Shown piece after piece: positions 10,401 through 21,549 of a stretch of DNA of 64,000 nt. Position numbers and translations under genes: made by a program. The notes under the pieces were generated by a model. The model did not search any database. It was not told where the DNA came from and saw only the letters and a program-made list of their open reading frames with translations. The stretch spans positions 14,613,969 to 14,677,968 of the forward strand of contig NC_090288.1 in NCBI RefSeq assembly GCF_037392515.1, in the 5' to 3' direction. Positions within the stretch are counted from its first letter, which is position 1. Every line of letters starts with the position of its first letter. This DNA comes from Haliotis asinina (taxonomy: Eukaryota; Mollusca; Gastropoda; Lepetellida; Haliotidae).

Positions 10401-13345
10401 CCTTCGAACTGTTTAATTTAATATTGGAATCTAAATGTTTGTTTTAGAATAAATTGTTTGGAAGCTACCCTGAGGTTTGATAGTATTGAGAAAAATGCAT
10501 TATATATTTTTAGATAAGTGTGTTGTGACATAGTGCCTTCAACTTCAAGGCCTCATTATCCACCTACTTTAGTCAGAACACACTCGCATTTCAGTTACAT
10601 TTCAAGTTAGATGTTTCAGTTGTTGAAGACCAGGATATTAGATGTTTGATTCTTGTTTTGTTTGTGTTTGACTAGTCTCCCATGTTTTGTATGTTTCTCT
10701 GTGCAGGACTGTGCTGAAGAGGCTGGATCGCAGGTGACTGGTGGTCAGACTGTCATTAACCCATGGATGACCATTGGAGGTGTGGCCACATCAGTCTGTC
10801 AACCCAACGAGTACATCATGTAAGATACAAGGCAGTTTGCAACCAGTAATCATTGAACCTTTAATGGTTTTTTTTACTTTGATGTGTGCATCTGTTGGTT
10901 GTATTTATTTGTGGTTTAATAACTGCACTCAACAATATTCTAGCCATATGGCAGCGATCTCCAAATATGTGTGATCATGTCTGACTGCAACAGTCCAGTG
11001 ATTAACAGCATGAGCATCTAGTGGTGTTCAGTTGATCCAAAATAATTGAAAGTTGATTGAAAGGATTAAAAATAATTATCCATTGTAAAAGCCTTAAAAA
11101 TTGGTAACTACATTAAAAAGTGAACTTATTATGATCATAGTGGATGAGCATCGATCTACACAACTGGGATACGATGACATGTGTTAACCAAGTCTGCGAG
11201 CCTGCCCACTCAATCACATTAATCACCTCTTTGAGTTACTGAAAACCAATTCTAACTGGGGTCATTGTTCATACATGACAAGCGGCATCTCAAAATGTTA
11301 ATGATTTCATACAGCACGTTTCCAGTCAGACAGTATTGTGGAGTCTATTTTATTTCAGATTTTCTGAATGGTCCCTCATGTTTGTTTGACAGATGGCAAA
11401 AGGTTGATTGATATAGACAGTTACAAATTGAACAATGTAGTGCAAGTGAACTCAAATAAAGTTGAATTGGTATTAGACTGATTACCTTCCCTCCTTCAGG
11501 CCTGACAATGCAGTGGTCGGGGATGTATTGGTGATGACGAAGCCGCTGGGTACACAAGTAGCAGTCAATGCCTACCAGTGGTTGGACCAGCCAGAGAGAT
11601 GGAACCGCATCAAGCTAGTTGTCAGTGAGGATGACGTTAGGAAAGCTTACCAGCGGGCAATGTTCAGCATGGCAAGACTCAACCGAACAGGTTTGTTTGG
11701 TACTTTTTCTGTTTGCACTCGGAAATGTTCCAGCTATATGACAGTCATCTGACTGACCAGACAATCCAGAGATCAACAGCATGAGTATCAACCTAGTCAG
11801 CAAGTCTGACCACATGATCCCTTGAGTTGCTAGCAAGGATGGGTTGCTGAAGTTCTAACTGGAGCCTTGATGGATACAACCAAACAGATTGTATTGTAAG
11901 AAACTTGGATGCTCATTGTTGAGAAAAAAATCAAATCAACTTATGAGAAAAAAGACTCTTGCAGGTTTTACCATAACTTTAATATAGTGTTGTGACAATT
12001 TCTGGGTGTGTTTTCTTTTTTCTTTGTTCACATATGTCAGAGTCTTAAAAATGTGCCCCAGTAAGTGAAAAAATATTACTACCACATAGTCTTAAATTTT
12101 AATCATGGTTGTGACCCTCAAATGTTGAAAGAGATTGTATAAATCTAGTTCTTGTCCATTAGAACACATTTGATAAAGTAGATAACTTTAACTTATAAAG
12201 GTAATTGCTGATTTCTTGATGGAGCTCGTAGCTCCCTTTCTGCTGTCTGTAAGTAGGTCAGCTGACAGTGTGCATTGTATTGAGAATATCCTGACGGCGA
12301 TGATTTCTAACATGTCATTCGGAAGACCCAGGTTTGATTCTCTGCAAGGGCACAGTGTTTTAATCCCAATTTCTTGTGTCCCCCCACCATGATGTAGCTG
12401 GAATATTGCTTAAAGCAGTGTAAAACCAAGCTCACTCACTCTACCCCAAGTTGTGCATATTTTTTCATCTGTCCTCCAACATATTTGCATGCAAGTAAAG
12501 TTGATGTGAAACTCGATTGCTTTGCAGCTGCACGCCTGATGCACAAGTACAATGCCCATGGAGCCACAGACGTTACAGGCTTTGGGCTGCTTGGTCATGC
12601 CAACAATCTAGCCAAGATCCAGAAGAACGAGGTTGGGTTTGTCATCCACAACTTGCCAATCATTGCCAAGATGGCGTCCATCAGCAAAGCATGCGGAAAC
12701 ATGTTTGGTCTGCTTCAAGGACACTCAGCTGAAACTTCTGGTGTGTATCTAGATTTTTTCTGTGTCATGCTTGAAAAGCTGTTCTCATTGAATCATTTGA
12801 TGGTGTCATTACTGCAGTATCATTGTAACTAAATAGCTGTGGGGCAGAAGGTAACGCCGTGGTTAAAACATTTGTTAATGCTGGTTGAAAACCAGGTTTG
12901 ATTTCCCAAAGGGGTACAGTCTCTGGTATCTGTTATACCTAAATGCAGAATAACACAGTAGTCTAGCTCATGGTGCCTTCCAACCATTTTTCTGTGAAAA
13001 CTGGTATCTTATTAATAGGTAGATATTATCAAGTTATTCTTTTTCCAGAAAAAGTTGATTAGATAAACGTCTGCAGTTTCACATTAGTTACAGTGAATGA
13101 AATCTTGGAATCAAGTTAAGCCTTTATTCTCTGTTTGCTGATGATATTTTTCCTTTCCAGGAGGTCTTCTGATTGCTTTACCCCGAGAGCAAGCTGCTGC
13201 TTTCTGCAAAGACATTGAAAAACAAGAGGGTTACCAGTCTTGGATTATTGGAATTGTTGAGAAAGGCAACCGCACAGCCAGAATTATAGACAAGCCGCGG
13301 GTCATTGAAGTGCCCGCCAAGGACCGCGATGGGGAATTGTGGTAG
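7423..13345 (+). CDS. SEPHS2: Selenophosphate synthetase, selenocysteine-type (SEPHS2/SPS2)
   Basis: The enzyme makes selenophosphate from selenide and ATP, the selenium donor for selenocysteine tRNA, in the cytosol. Seven coding exons: 7423-7624, 8375-8478, 9475-9624, 10707-10819, 11500-11690, 12528-12740 and 13161-13345. All have GT-AG borders and the phases close exactly to 385 residues, within the usual family size. The N-terminus carries the catalytic motif as KG-Sec-GCKVPQE, with TGA at 7507-7509 as codon 29 where SPS1 paralogues have Thr or another residue. Later landmarks are GIGMDASV, the [19 protein letters not shown] nucleotide-binding stretch, [30 protein letters not shown] and [12 protein letters not shown] near the C-terminus. 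The ATG is supported by the family-like N-terminus and the acceptor 37 bases upstream. Introns contain SINEs and other repeats. A gene model that treats the TGA as a stop would lose the active site. The family assignment is certain; decoding as Sec is a strong inference. Confidence 0.95.
7507..7509 (+). other. In-frame UGA, predicted selenocysteine codon
   Basis: TGA lies at codon 29, between Lys-Gly and Gly-Cys-Lys, exactly where selenoprotein SPS2 enzymes carry their catalytic selenocysteine. The reading frame continues for 356 codons and six more exons with strong family similarity, so it is not a terminator in practice. Confidence 0.9.
7518..7556 (+). promoter_or_regulatory. Stem-loop just 3' of the UGA, selenocysteine-redefinition-like element
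   Basis: GTCCCTCAAGAAGCT (7519-7533) pairs perfectly with AGCTTCTTGAGGGAC (7541-7555) around a 7-nt loop CTGCTCA, and an outer A-T pair makes 16 bp. It starts nine bases after the UGA. Coding-region hairpins directly 3' of a Sec UGA (SRE, best known in SELENON; hairpins are also reported in SPS genes) promote readthrough. The function here is inferred from position and perfect pairing. Confidence 0.7.
8660..8885 (+). repeat. Dispersed repeat in intron 2, related to 14140-14320
   Basis: The segment runs CCCTGGATAAC, then GGTACCCATTTTCTG, then GTGGGTAGGACTGAAGTC, then GAGCTGCC-like blocks and CCAAGGAC. The same blocks in the same order recur at 14140-14320. Both are diverged copies of one family whose type I cannot name. 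Confidence 0.5.
10905..11245 (+). repeat. Dispersed mollusc repeat in intron 4
   Basis: Blocks include CAATATTCTAGCCATATGGC, AACAGCATGAGCATC, GATGACATGTGTTAACCAAG and GCGAGCCTGCCCACTC. The copy at 11700-11870 has the same opening blocks, so this is a dispersed repeat. It is non-coding. Confidence 0.55.
11700..11870 (+). repeat. Dispersed mollusc repeat in intron 5
   Basis: AATGTTCCAGCTATATGACA, then CCAGACAATCCAGAGATCAA, CAGCATGAGTATC and GCAAGGATGGGTTGCTGAAG. Same family as 10905-11245, with the terminal block also seen at 5160-5215. Confidence 0.55.
12285..12441 (+). repeat. SINE copy in intron 5
   Basis: A diverged head with AGGTTTGATTCTC (B box relic) is followed by GTAGCTGGAATATTGCTTAA and a CACTCACTC tail. 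It is a member of the family at 1045 and lies about 90 bp upstream of exon 6. A partial head of another copy lies at 12838-12925. Confidence 0.6.
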
Positions 13346-14008
13346 TCATAGAAACAAGGACTATTCTGCACAGCAACATTATTTCAATGCTTGTTCTCTG
13401 TAAATAATTTGCAATGTATTGAAATGAAGGGACCTTGAAATCAGTGGACATTTGATTTGCATTTACTATTGCAAGCAGGAAACTGTGCAGTTCTTACCTT
13501 TTTTATACCTTTGCAGCAGTTGTATCAAAAAATCAAGTTCGTGACATGTACGAGGTTAAACATTCCAACACTGCAGTTTTAAGTTTGATGACCCTTTTCT
13601 CCATCTTGTATGCGATAGTACAAGAAAAAATATGGTTTGAAGTGATATTTTATACTAGATTATGTATCTGACAACAAACGTTTTCCTAATTTGAAAATTG
13701 AAAGTGATTTTTGATATTTTCTGTCATTTACACACACCTGTACTTGAACAGGTTTTATTAGTGCATTTTAGATTTGATTCATTGTCATCGCTTCCATGCT
13801 TGAGCCAAGTAGATGTGAGCAAATCCACTTGGTTTTCAGTGTGTAAAAGTTGCCATGTCTATCAGATTCTCATTCCTATCTCTATGAAGCTTGTTGGAGT
13901 AATTCTTTTTAAAAGATTCTGACATGGCAGAGCTCGATAGGCAATGACAGAGTGACTTGGTCAACTTTTTCATTTCATTATCATGTACACCAAAGAAATC
14001 AGAATAAA
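13346..14008 (+). other. 3' UTR of selenophosphate synthetase with poly(A) signal
   Basis: AT-rich non-coding sequence follows the TAG at 13343-13345. The first clear AATAAA is at 14003-14008. A SECIS element is expected here if the UGA is decoded as Sec. I checked each RTGA core by eye and found none with a convincing 10-13 bp helix, apical AA and 3' NGAN. A 7-bp TCTTGTA/TACAAGA hairpin lies around 13604-13625 but lacks the apical AA. Confidence 0.6.
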
Positions 14009-14139
14009 TCTTGTATATGTAACTGTTTGTTTTATATGAATTCTAAGATGCCATTTCTAGTTATGATAAATACATAATTAACATGTGCCTATTGCGCACT
14101 CTAAGGCATTCTCAAAGTGATACAGAATATTTACACTGT

Positions 14140-14320
14140 TAACTCCCTGGATAACTCTGACTGCCTGCAAGGTACTAGGTTACCCATTTTGTGCTGAGTG
14201 AAGAGAGGTAATTTTGAACAAACCCAATTGTGGGTCAGTACTGGAGTCCTAGAAATCGCAGACGTCGAGCTGCCAAGCACAAGCTTTCACCCATACAAGG
14301 ACCTTCTGCACCCAACATTG
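14140..14320 (+). repeat. Dispersed repeat, second copy of the 8660-8885 family
   Basis: CTCCCTGGATAACTCTG, GGTTACCCATTTTGTGC, GTGGGTCAGTACTGGAGTCC, CGAGCTGCCAAGC and CAAGGACC occur in the same order as in the SEPHS intron 2 copy. Confidence 0.5.
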
Positions 14321-14327
14321 CGTAACT

Positions 14328-15075
14328 TCACACTCACTCTATAAAGTTAATGTAAGTGCAAAACAGAAAACAGTGAGCATTCATTTTCAATCGGAAGTGT
14401 TTCAAAATCGCCTTTTTTATTTGCTATTTTGTACATGGCCATCTCAGAAACAAAACACAAACCCGCCCCTAGGCGTAAAAGGTGTGAAATTACTGCCGCA
14501 CAAAAAAAGAGAAATTTGTAGATACAAAGAGAAAAATTCACTATAAATGCCAGTGGTAAGGTTAAAAATGAAAGACTGAGTGTTACTGATTATATAAAAG
14601 TATATAGTGCCATTTATGATTTAGGGAATTTAAACCATGAACAACAGTGAGAGAGAACTGTCGAGCCAAATGCAAACGACTTTCAGAAAAGGAAGCAGAT
14701 ACTGGTGTGTTGGCTTTTGTCATGGTTTCCGTCGTTGATAAAAATAAGGGCAAGAGTGTGACAGCTGCACTCATGACTGTCGAGGAAGGACTAGCGTGTC
14801 GATTCCTGTGCTTTTTCAAAATGGCGCGCTTAAGCCGTCAGGAGTGGTCTCCCTTCAGTAACTGGTCGGCAAGAAGGTGGGTGAGGTGTCGGTGCATATA
14901 TTCCTCTCACTTTCAAATGAGTTAAGAGGTAATTAACCTTGCGGCTGAACCAACTGGTTTGCACGTTTATTTTGTACACGGTACAACTGAGAATTTACCA
15001 ATAGGACAACATCGTATCGCCAGTTATATCCTCGCTCACCCAACTGCAAAGTCGGGATCCCTGGTCTTTACAGAT
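14328..15075 (+). repeat. Old diverged copy of part of the 4.25-kb unit
   Basis: The segment follows the array unit from its CACTCACCCGCTAAAG block (for example 34293 on) through GGTTTCCGTC, CATGACTGTCG and GGAGTGGTCTCCCTTCAG to CCCAACTGCAAAGTCGGGAT, with many substitutions and one larger internal deletion. In the unit this part corresponds mostly to intron 1 of gene A. Exon 1 itself is not included. It is a relic about 13.5 kb upstream of the array, in the same orientation. Confidence 0.7.
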
Positions 15076-15087
15076 CACATATACTCT

Positions 15088-15228
15088 CATCCTCGATATC
15101 TCCAGGGTATACGCTCCGATAAGTCTCCACTATATATATATTATGACATATACACAGACACGACAGAGTGTATTCAGTATATATAGTGGAGACTTATCGG
15201 AACGTATACCCTGGAGATATCGAGGATG
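15088..15228. repeat. Long palindrome (two 51-nt arms)
   Basis: Arms 15088-15138 and 15178-15228 are reverse complements with a single mismatch, separated by a 39-nt loop. The key core is GATATCTCCAGGGTATAC and its complement. The left terminus of the MITE-like element (15146-15181) lies in the loop. Confidence 0.85.
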
Positions 15229-15885
15229 ATATACTCAAGGAGGTGCAAATACATGAATCATTCACTGACATCGTTATAAATGAAACCCCGACATTAAAAC
15301 TGCACATTTCGATCTTTGATTACCTTAAGTCGACCTTTTTAACAACAGTGCACAATTCTCAGCCGCAAACGAAATTTCAACCAATCAGAGCGGCGCGTCT
15401 CTGTGAGGTAATAGAAGGTTTAGATATGAGGGTCCATGCAGAATTCATCTACATTTCAGGGAGTAAACTATTTCGTTTACAGGTTTGTACAGAAATCGCG
15501 ACAGCTGTTGTGAAAAATGAAAGCTATAGGTTCTCACAATCCACTATCATTTACTTTTGTCTCCTGCTTTGCCGAGTTACAACCTTTGTTTTCATAGACG
15601 ATTCTGTCAAAATCACTCGGTGTTGTGGTAAAAATCTACACGTTATTTGTCACTATTTACTTGATGCTCGGTTAATGAATTTATAACGGGTATAATTAGT
15701 GGTAACGCCACTTAGATTACCCGACAAAGGTCCCCATTAGGCATTTCTTGTGTCTGAATCGATCAAAGGATTAACAGCGCACTGATTGATTAATAAGTTT
15801 CATGAGAATTTGTCAAAAGGTAGTGTCTATGTATGTACATTTATTAAACTATACTGAATACACTCTGTCGTGTCTGTGTATATGT
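15146..15885. mobile_element. MITE-like element with about 36-bp terminal inverted repeats
   Basis: The sequence from 15146 to 15181 (core ACACAGACACGACAGAG) is repeated perfectly in reverse complement at 15850-15885, enclosing about 670 bp. TA dinucleotides occur at or near both ends, which would suit a Tc1/mariner-type target, but the exact ends are ambiguous. Inside is an open frame (15168-15686) with no recognisable transposase motif, so it would be non-autonomous. Confidence 0.5.
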
Positions 15886-16165
15886 AAAAACAACACCCTT
15901 CTTTCAAAGGATTAACCGCCAATACCTTGATTGATTGCTCTTTTTGGCGAAGTTACTTTTTTAAAAGAATGACGCACATTATGCAATTAGTTGCCAGGTG
16001 TGCTATCTTGGGTGACCAGCGAGACTATACAGCAATGTGAAAAATCTGAAACGATAGACTGTTAAAAGACACATCACTTGGGAAATCTGTAGATGAATTA
16101 TATATCACTCGTTTTTGTGGACATTGATGGATACATTCCACGAACAAGGTAATAGCCTGACATTG
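15886..16165. other. Short unassigned stretch
   Basis: No gene is visible. A block around CAAAGGATTAAC followed by TGATTGATT occurs twice (near 15764 and 15906), suggesting small internal duplication. Confidence 0.4.
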
Positions 16166-16169
16166 CTCC

Positions 16170-16857
16170 TGTCGTAACTGGAATTTGGGTGTTAGTAAAC
16201 CCTCTTACCAGTTACCCGTTACGACGACCGTTCTGCCTTATTGGGGGTGCTGCCAGCTCTGGTGGCATACTCGCTTGGTCTGTCCGGGGCTACATCTAGG
16301 AATAACTGGTCTGACGACCGGGATTCCTAACTAGCGCATATCATTCGTGTACTGGCACTGAGGCATACAATGAATAACTCAACACAAGTTTCTATACTCA
16401 CATCGGTTTACTCGATCCCTCTCTTCATAACAATTGGTCTTGGCCTGGACAGGGTAGGGCAAGCTCTCGGGATGTGAGCGTTCTACTGTCTCTTCAACCC
16501 GCACCGCACCTCGCACATTTTTGTGCTGACGGTATCTTTTTAAGGTGTTCGAGCCTGCTCCACCCTTGTCACATGACCATCTACCATCTCTCTGATTCGT
16601 TAGAAGTTACATCATTCCCTGGTCTCATGTCGTACCTCGTGATTGGAAATCTCCCTTAATTCTAATCAGTGACTCAGATTTAATTGCTACTTGACGAATC
16701 TGTTCTGTTCAGTTGTTCGACATTTATTTCCTTTTTCCATCCCTTAATATATTACCCAATAGTAATAGCATTGGTGCTATGCCGAACTAACCGCAAATCT
16801 CAGTGATAGATGTATAAATCGTTTCTTGTATACGATTGCAATTTTCACCTTATAACA
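16170..16857 (-). repeat. 3' LTR of the retrotransposon
   Basis: A direct repeat of 26181-26868 with the same ends. The flanking CTCC at 16166-16169 matches the CTCC after the other LTR. Confidence 0.93.
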
Positions 16858-16867
16858 TCCTCCGCCT
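16858..16867 (-). other. Polypurine tract
   Basis: AGGCGGAGGA on the element strand directly abuts the 3' LTR, the usual place for plus-strand priming. It has one interrupting C. Confidence 0.6.
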
Positions 16868-18440
16868 GTGGACAAGAGCTGCCCACAGCTCGGAATAAGT
16901 GAACATGAGAACATGGAAGGGATGTAAGGAGACATAACATAACATAGAGACGAGGCAATACAGGAGCACGTAAATCGAAGATTAAATGTGGAATCTTTCT
17001 GACGAAATTTTAATATGAAACGCAAAAGCGATCAGTATGCCAAAGGTACCTAACTGACGAGCGAAAGAGAATGGCTCCTGTGTTACTTCGAACGAGCACC
17101 AAAAGCATGTACACATCAGCACAATTTTTTCCGATAAAGTTTACAAAATAATAACGATGATGAAATGTCAGTGTGTATGAGCAGACATGGTCTGATCAAG
17201 CTCAAATGTCACAAAGCTCACTGGTCATCGGTCCCCAAACGAATTTACTGTCACTAGTTTGGGCAGGAAAAGTTCAGCATAAACTGCCCGGTACTGTTAC
17301 CGAACTCCACAACGAATGTCAGATTGTACACACAGCGAAGAGTTAGTTATGAAACACACAGCGTGGTAAGATCCAACGGGATGATCTTGCTAGACAACCT
17401 CGTGAGAAGTTGAAAAATGTCCGCACATCAGTAGATTGGCCTGGACAAACATGTTGTTTACCCGACGAGCAGCAGATCAAGTTGAACGATCGTGCCATGG
17501 ATGGGTGGCAGAACAATGTCATCTGCGATGCTAGGCGATGATGGACAACGTAGTGTGTTAAGTCGTCTGGCGTGTGCATTGGCTGTGACGTGAGCGCACT
17601 GAAGTGTGGAGTCAGATGATCGATGTTGGCGGGGGTCCGATGACAGTAGGGGACGTGTGTAACTTCTGTCCCAACTGAACGTTGATCGGTTATGGAGCTG
17701 CAACACTTGAGAAAAAGTGTTAAACCACAACCAACCTCTGTGACATAAAGCGAATGTAAACAGTAGTGAAGTTCTAGAGACATGGTAATATGGATGACAA
17801 CGACCTGAGTTGGATATTATGCTCCATGGAGGTATGTAGCCAAGTAAGAAACTTGTGAAGACAAAGTACGATACAAGGTACAAACGACGCATTAACCCGT
17901 GTGTACTGGGCTTAAGCTTACGAGCGACCCACACCACGTTAAGAGAATACGTTGATGTGGTTGTAAGCATCGACAAGATATTATTATAAACACTTAAGAC
18001 ACATACTTTGTGGTGCAACATACTTTAACAAACAACATAGAAATTCGAGTGAGGGATTATAGGAATACGTTAAAGAGAGATGCGAATCGAGTGTTATCTG
18101 TATTGACAGATAAACATTATCAACACTACATATAGACAAGTACAGGTACAGGAAAGTGAAAGAATTACCAATTCTGCAGACTGTGCGTGTAACATATTGT
18201 ATGAACAATAAAATTATAGCCATCTGACAGTATACAAGGTTAATCTAAGAAAGAATATGGAGAGTATAGTAAGGTGATAATATCAATTACTTGTTACATG
18301 GTTAAATAGGTAGAATGTAAATGTACAAGATATAGGACGTTATATGATCGAGTAATTGTAAATACAGACATATACTAAAGGTTAAAATGGAATACGTTTG
18401 CAATACATATATATATATAGAAATGATGTACGACATTACT
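16868..18440. other. Element 3' region between the extra ORF and the 3' LTR
   Basis: Overlapping minus-strand frames of 146 and 187 codons (17343-17783 and 17458-18021) are present but show no motif and conflict with each other. I do not support either as a gene. Confidence 0.45.
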
Positions 18441-19182
18441 TTAGGCTGCTCTGGATACGTGTGGATAGTCGAAAGATGATTCTGATTCAGAGGATACTAC
18501 TGGTGAATTCGGTTGAGCAGGTGGATTTGAACGACGGGCAGGCTCATCTGACCCGCTCGATAACCACCCACCGTCCGAGGAATCCTCGTGGTGACGTGGG
18601 GACCGCGGTGGTTGTATGAGTGAAAGGTTGGAAGGAGAAAGTGGAGGGATAGTGGGCTCTGAAGGAGAAGAAATTAGAGGCGGTGCACTGGCTGGGCGGG
18701 GAGCCACCTGATGTTGCGTTAAACAACGAAAACGCAAAGGTGGCATTGACCTGACAATGTGGGTGAGGACCACACGCCCATTAAGGTACGGAGTACCACA
18801 GTCAGGACAATATATGTATGGGATATCTCCCGGCACCGAGGATAAGGCCCGAAAACGGTCAGCGCAGCCCCTATGAATGGTTGCATAGCAACAGGGGAGC
18901 GGTAAAATGTTAAAAGTTGGGCCTGCTACGAAAGGAATAGACTTTCTGCAGAAAACGCAAGAGGATTGAGGCGACCATCTTTGGTACCAACGGCGAGTGT
19001 TGTCAACCAGATGGCCGATAAAAGTGTGGTTTAGCGGGAAGGTGGTATCGATATGACGGATGAAATGGCAGGTAGGGAATATCGAATTCCCGTTCTAGAA
19101 AATCCAAGAGAACCAGTAATGAATATTCACCACCTAGATTTTGGTAGTTGGGTCTATTGCCCATACCTACCAAATCTGGCAT
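18441..19182 (-). pseudogene. Extra ORF downstream of pol with a Cys/His-rich, RING-like region (frame broken)
   Basis: Two overlapping minus-strand frames occupy the position where some retroelements carry env or accessory genes. The first runs from an ATG at 19182 to a stop at 19003 and contains a hydrophobic LLVLLDFLERE block. The second is open from 19094 to the stop at 18441. It holds Cys pairs CVFC (about 18949-18960) and CPDC (about 18795-18806) with CC, His and Cys between them, a cross-brace-like arrangement missing one RING ligand. Its C-terminal half is Ser/Pro-rich and acidic. The overlap suggests one gene broken by a frameshift, or two exons. No transmembrane segment typical of an envelope is seen. 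The function is unknown. Confidence 0.5.
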
Positions 19183-20544
19183 TTGGTATTTAAATACATG
19201 AACCCATTTATTTTGGGCAATGTCAATACGCGACGTATGAACGAATACGACTCCTCATGGCACTCGAAGTTCTGTATGAACAGAAGCAACTTGGAGTTGG
19301 ATGCTGACAAGCGCCATGAGAGTAAACAAGACCCAAACTGGTCGTCGAAGAGTTCTTGTTGCTAAAAAATCAAAGAAAGTCAACCATGAATCATAAACAG
19401 AAATGTAAAAGAAAATGATATATGTTATTAATAGTATTATTAGGAAATTCCATGGATTGGAAAAATAGTCACAGTGAAAGTACGTTCACCTTATATCTGC
19501 TACCAGGAATAGTAAATCTAATGTTACAGTATTTAAAATGTTAATAATCGTCACACAGAAGTAACAGTAGTGTCCCACCAAGATGCATGCGAACAAACAA
19601 CATTCAACAACATTTTGTTTCATGCAAATATTTCTTCATCACAGAATATATGTATGTAAGCATAATAGAATCATTGAACACAGATTTTTCTTGACTTCTC
19701 TCGAGTCGTGTAACTGTAATTCTGTGTTCATCACCGTCTTTCATTGAGCGACATAGTATTTCATCGTATTTCATTGAATATCAACGCATTCCACTGTATT
19801 TCACTGCACATCAACGTACTGCACCGTTTTTCATTGAAAACATCGATTTCACTGTAGTTCGCACGGAATATCATCGGATTTGTCAGTATACTGAATCGTC
19901 GCGCAACGCACTATCGTCAGAGCTCTGTATAGCGTAGTTCATTGCTTTTTGCACCTGTATACGCACATAGCGAATTGCTTTGTAATAGTCCGCGAATATG
20001 TACAACGTCTCTTCTGGACAACACGATTTATAATCGTTCGCGGACAAATAGTAGGACTATATGTAACTTGACCTACACGTTTGTGGTCAGTAACTCGGGA
20101 ATGTATTCATCAAGTAGTAGTATGCGACGTGACCCAAACCTTAACAACGTTTGGTCATTAATCATAATCCGTGTACAGGAATATATTTTTCATCATCAAC
20201 CAACATGTGACTGTATGTAGTCCAAGTACTCTGAATGTGCACAACAAGACATTTGACAAGACAATACATACATCAATATATGGAAACATTTCTGTTGTCT
20301 TGTTACCTTGGGACAATGACATATGTAACATTATAATGAATGAATGATCTATAGCATGTATCGATATGAGCTGTGCTCCATGCATATAGCATCAACTAGG
20401 TATTTTCCTGCAATAAAACACATGCAAAAATCAATATTAGAGGGGCCCTCTCCAACTTGATATTGCTGTGGCAAACTGAAAAAGGAACAAAATATATTAA
20501 TAAATCAAACAAACTGTAGGCGCTGCGAAACTGTATTGCACACG
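19183..20544. other. Element interior between integrase and the extra ORF
   Basis: About 1.4 kb of AT-rich sequence with only short frames. A run of related short blocks (TATTTCATCG, TTTCATTGA, TTTCACTG variants) at about 19740-19880 forms a degenerate local repeat. No coding sequence is supported. Confidence 0.5.
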
Positions 20545-21549
20545 CTAATGCTTGCGCTTCTTCTTTTTCCGCAATGATTTATGAATCATGTAGTCGCGAA
20601 TTAAGCTTTGTGGGATATTGGATTCAGGTTCCCATGTTGCTTCTTGCACCGAGAAATTTTCCCAGTGGATTTTGTAGTATTTCTCACCATTAACCAGTTT
20701 GTGAGCCAAGATTCGTTTAACAATGAAGACATCATCATCGTGTAAATCAAAAGTAGAATCTTTTGTCTGTTTTGCTGACTGTTGCTGTGATGCGGTGTTC
20801 GTCACGTCTGTGTCCGACTCAGACGCATCAAGCTGAGACTGATTAAGGGGCATGTCAGTTTGCGTACGAGGAATGACGTTAGTTAATCTCTCCTTAGGAT
20901 TGACAAATTTTCTCAAGCGGTTCGCGTGGACAGGCACTTTAAGTAATCTATGGTCATCACAACGACGCAGTTTGTACGTAAAGTGGGGCAATTCATCAGC
21001 AATGTAAAAAGGTCCATGAAAAATCTGTCCTAACTTTCGACATTTACCCACAACACGCGCGGTTGCGTGGAGCCACACTTTGTCTCCCAGCTGAAAAATA
21101 GGGTTTGAGGTATTCCTGTCATAATAACACTTAGCTTTCTCATGTGCTTGTTGTAAATTGGTGCGTGCCAATTGTCTAGTAACCTCCACATGATGTAAAA
21201 TAGCATCAAGTCTTTGTTTAATTGTTTGTGGAAGAGGTTCACTTGCCTGTAATTCAACATCAATGGGCACTGAACATTCTTGACCAAACAGGAGGAAATA
21301 TGGGGAAAATCCAGTACTCTGTGTTGCTGGGCTAGTGTTATACGCAAACATAACACTAGGGAGGAGATCATCCCAATTGTCTTGATTATCATTGATAAAC
21401 ATACGGAGCGTTTGCATAATGAATGAGTTCAGTCTCTCACAAGCTCCATTAGTCTGCTGATGGTAACTACTGGTTTTCAAAGCTTCGATCCCTAATATTG
21501 AACACACTGCAGTAAACAGCTTACTGGTGAAGGAAGTACCATTATCAGT
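20545..21549 (-). pseudogene. Pol, integrase C-terminal half with GPF module and chromodomain
   Basis: Same frame as the preceding part after the TAA. It contains TDNGTSF, the catalytic Glu in QTNGACERLN, and the FAYNTSPATQSTGFSPYFLL block. A GPF module (FHGPFYIADE...) follows, and a C-terminal chromodomain (last about 60 residues, with HWENF and ATWEPESNI), ending in a Lys/Arg-rich tail. In chromoviruses such domains direct integration to marked chromatin. Without suppression of the upstream stop this half would not be made as part of Pol. Confidence 0.88.

Noticed and set aside
15168..15686. 172-codon ORF inside the MITE-like element
   Set aside because: No transposase or other motif, and the start lies within the inverted terminus. 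Probably chance.
17343..18021. Two overlapping minus-strand ORFs near the 3' LTR
   Set aside because: Different frames over the same bases, no motif, Cys/His-rich only by composition.
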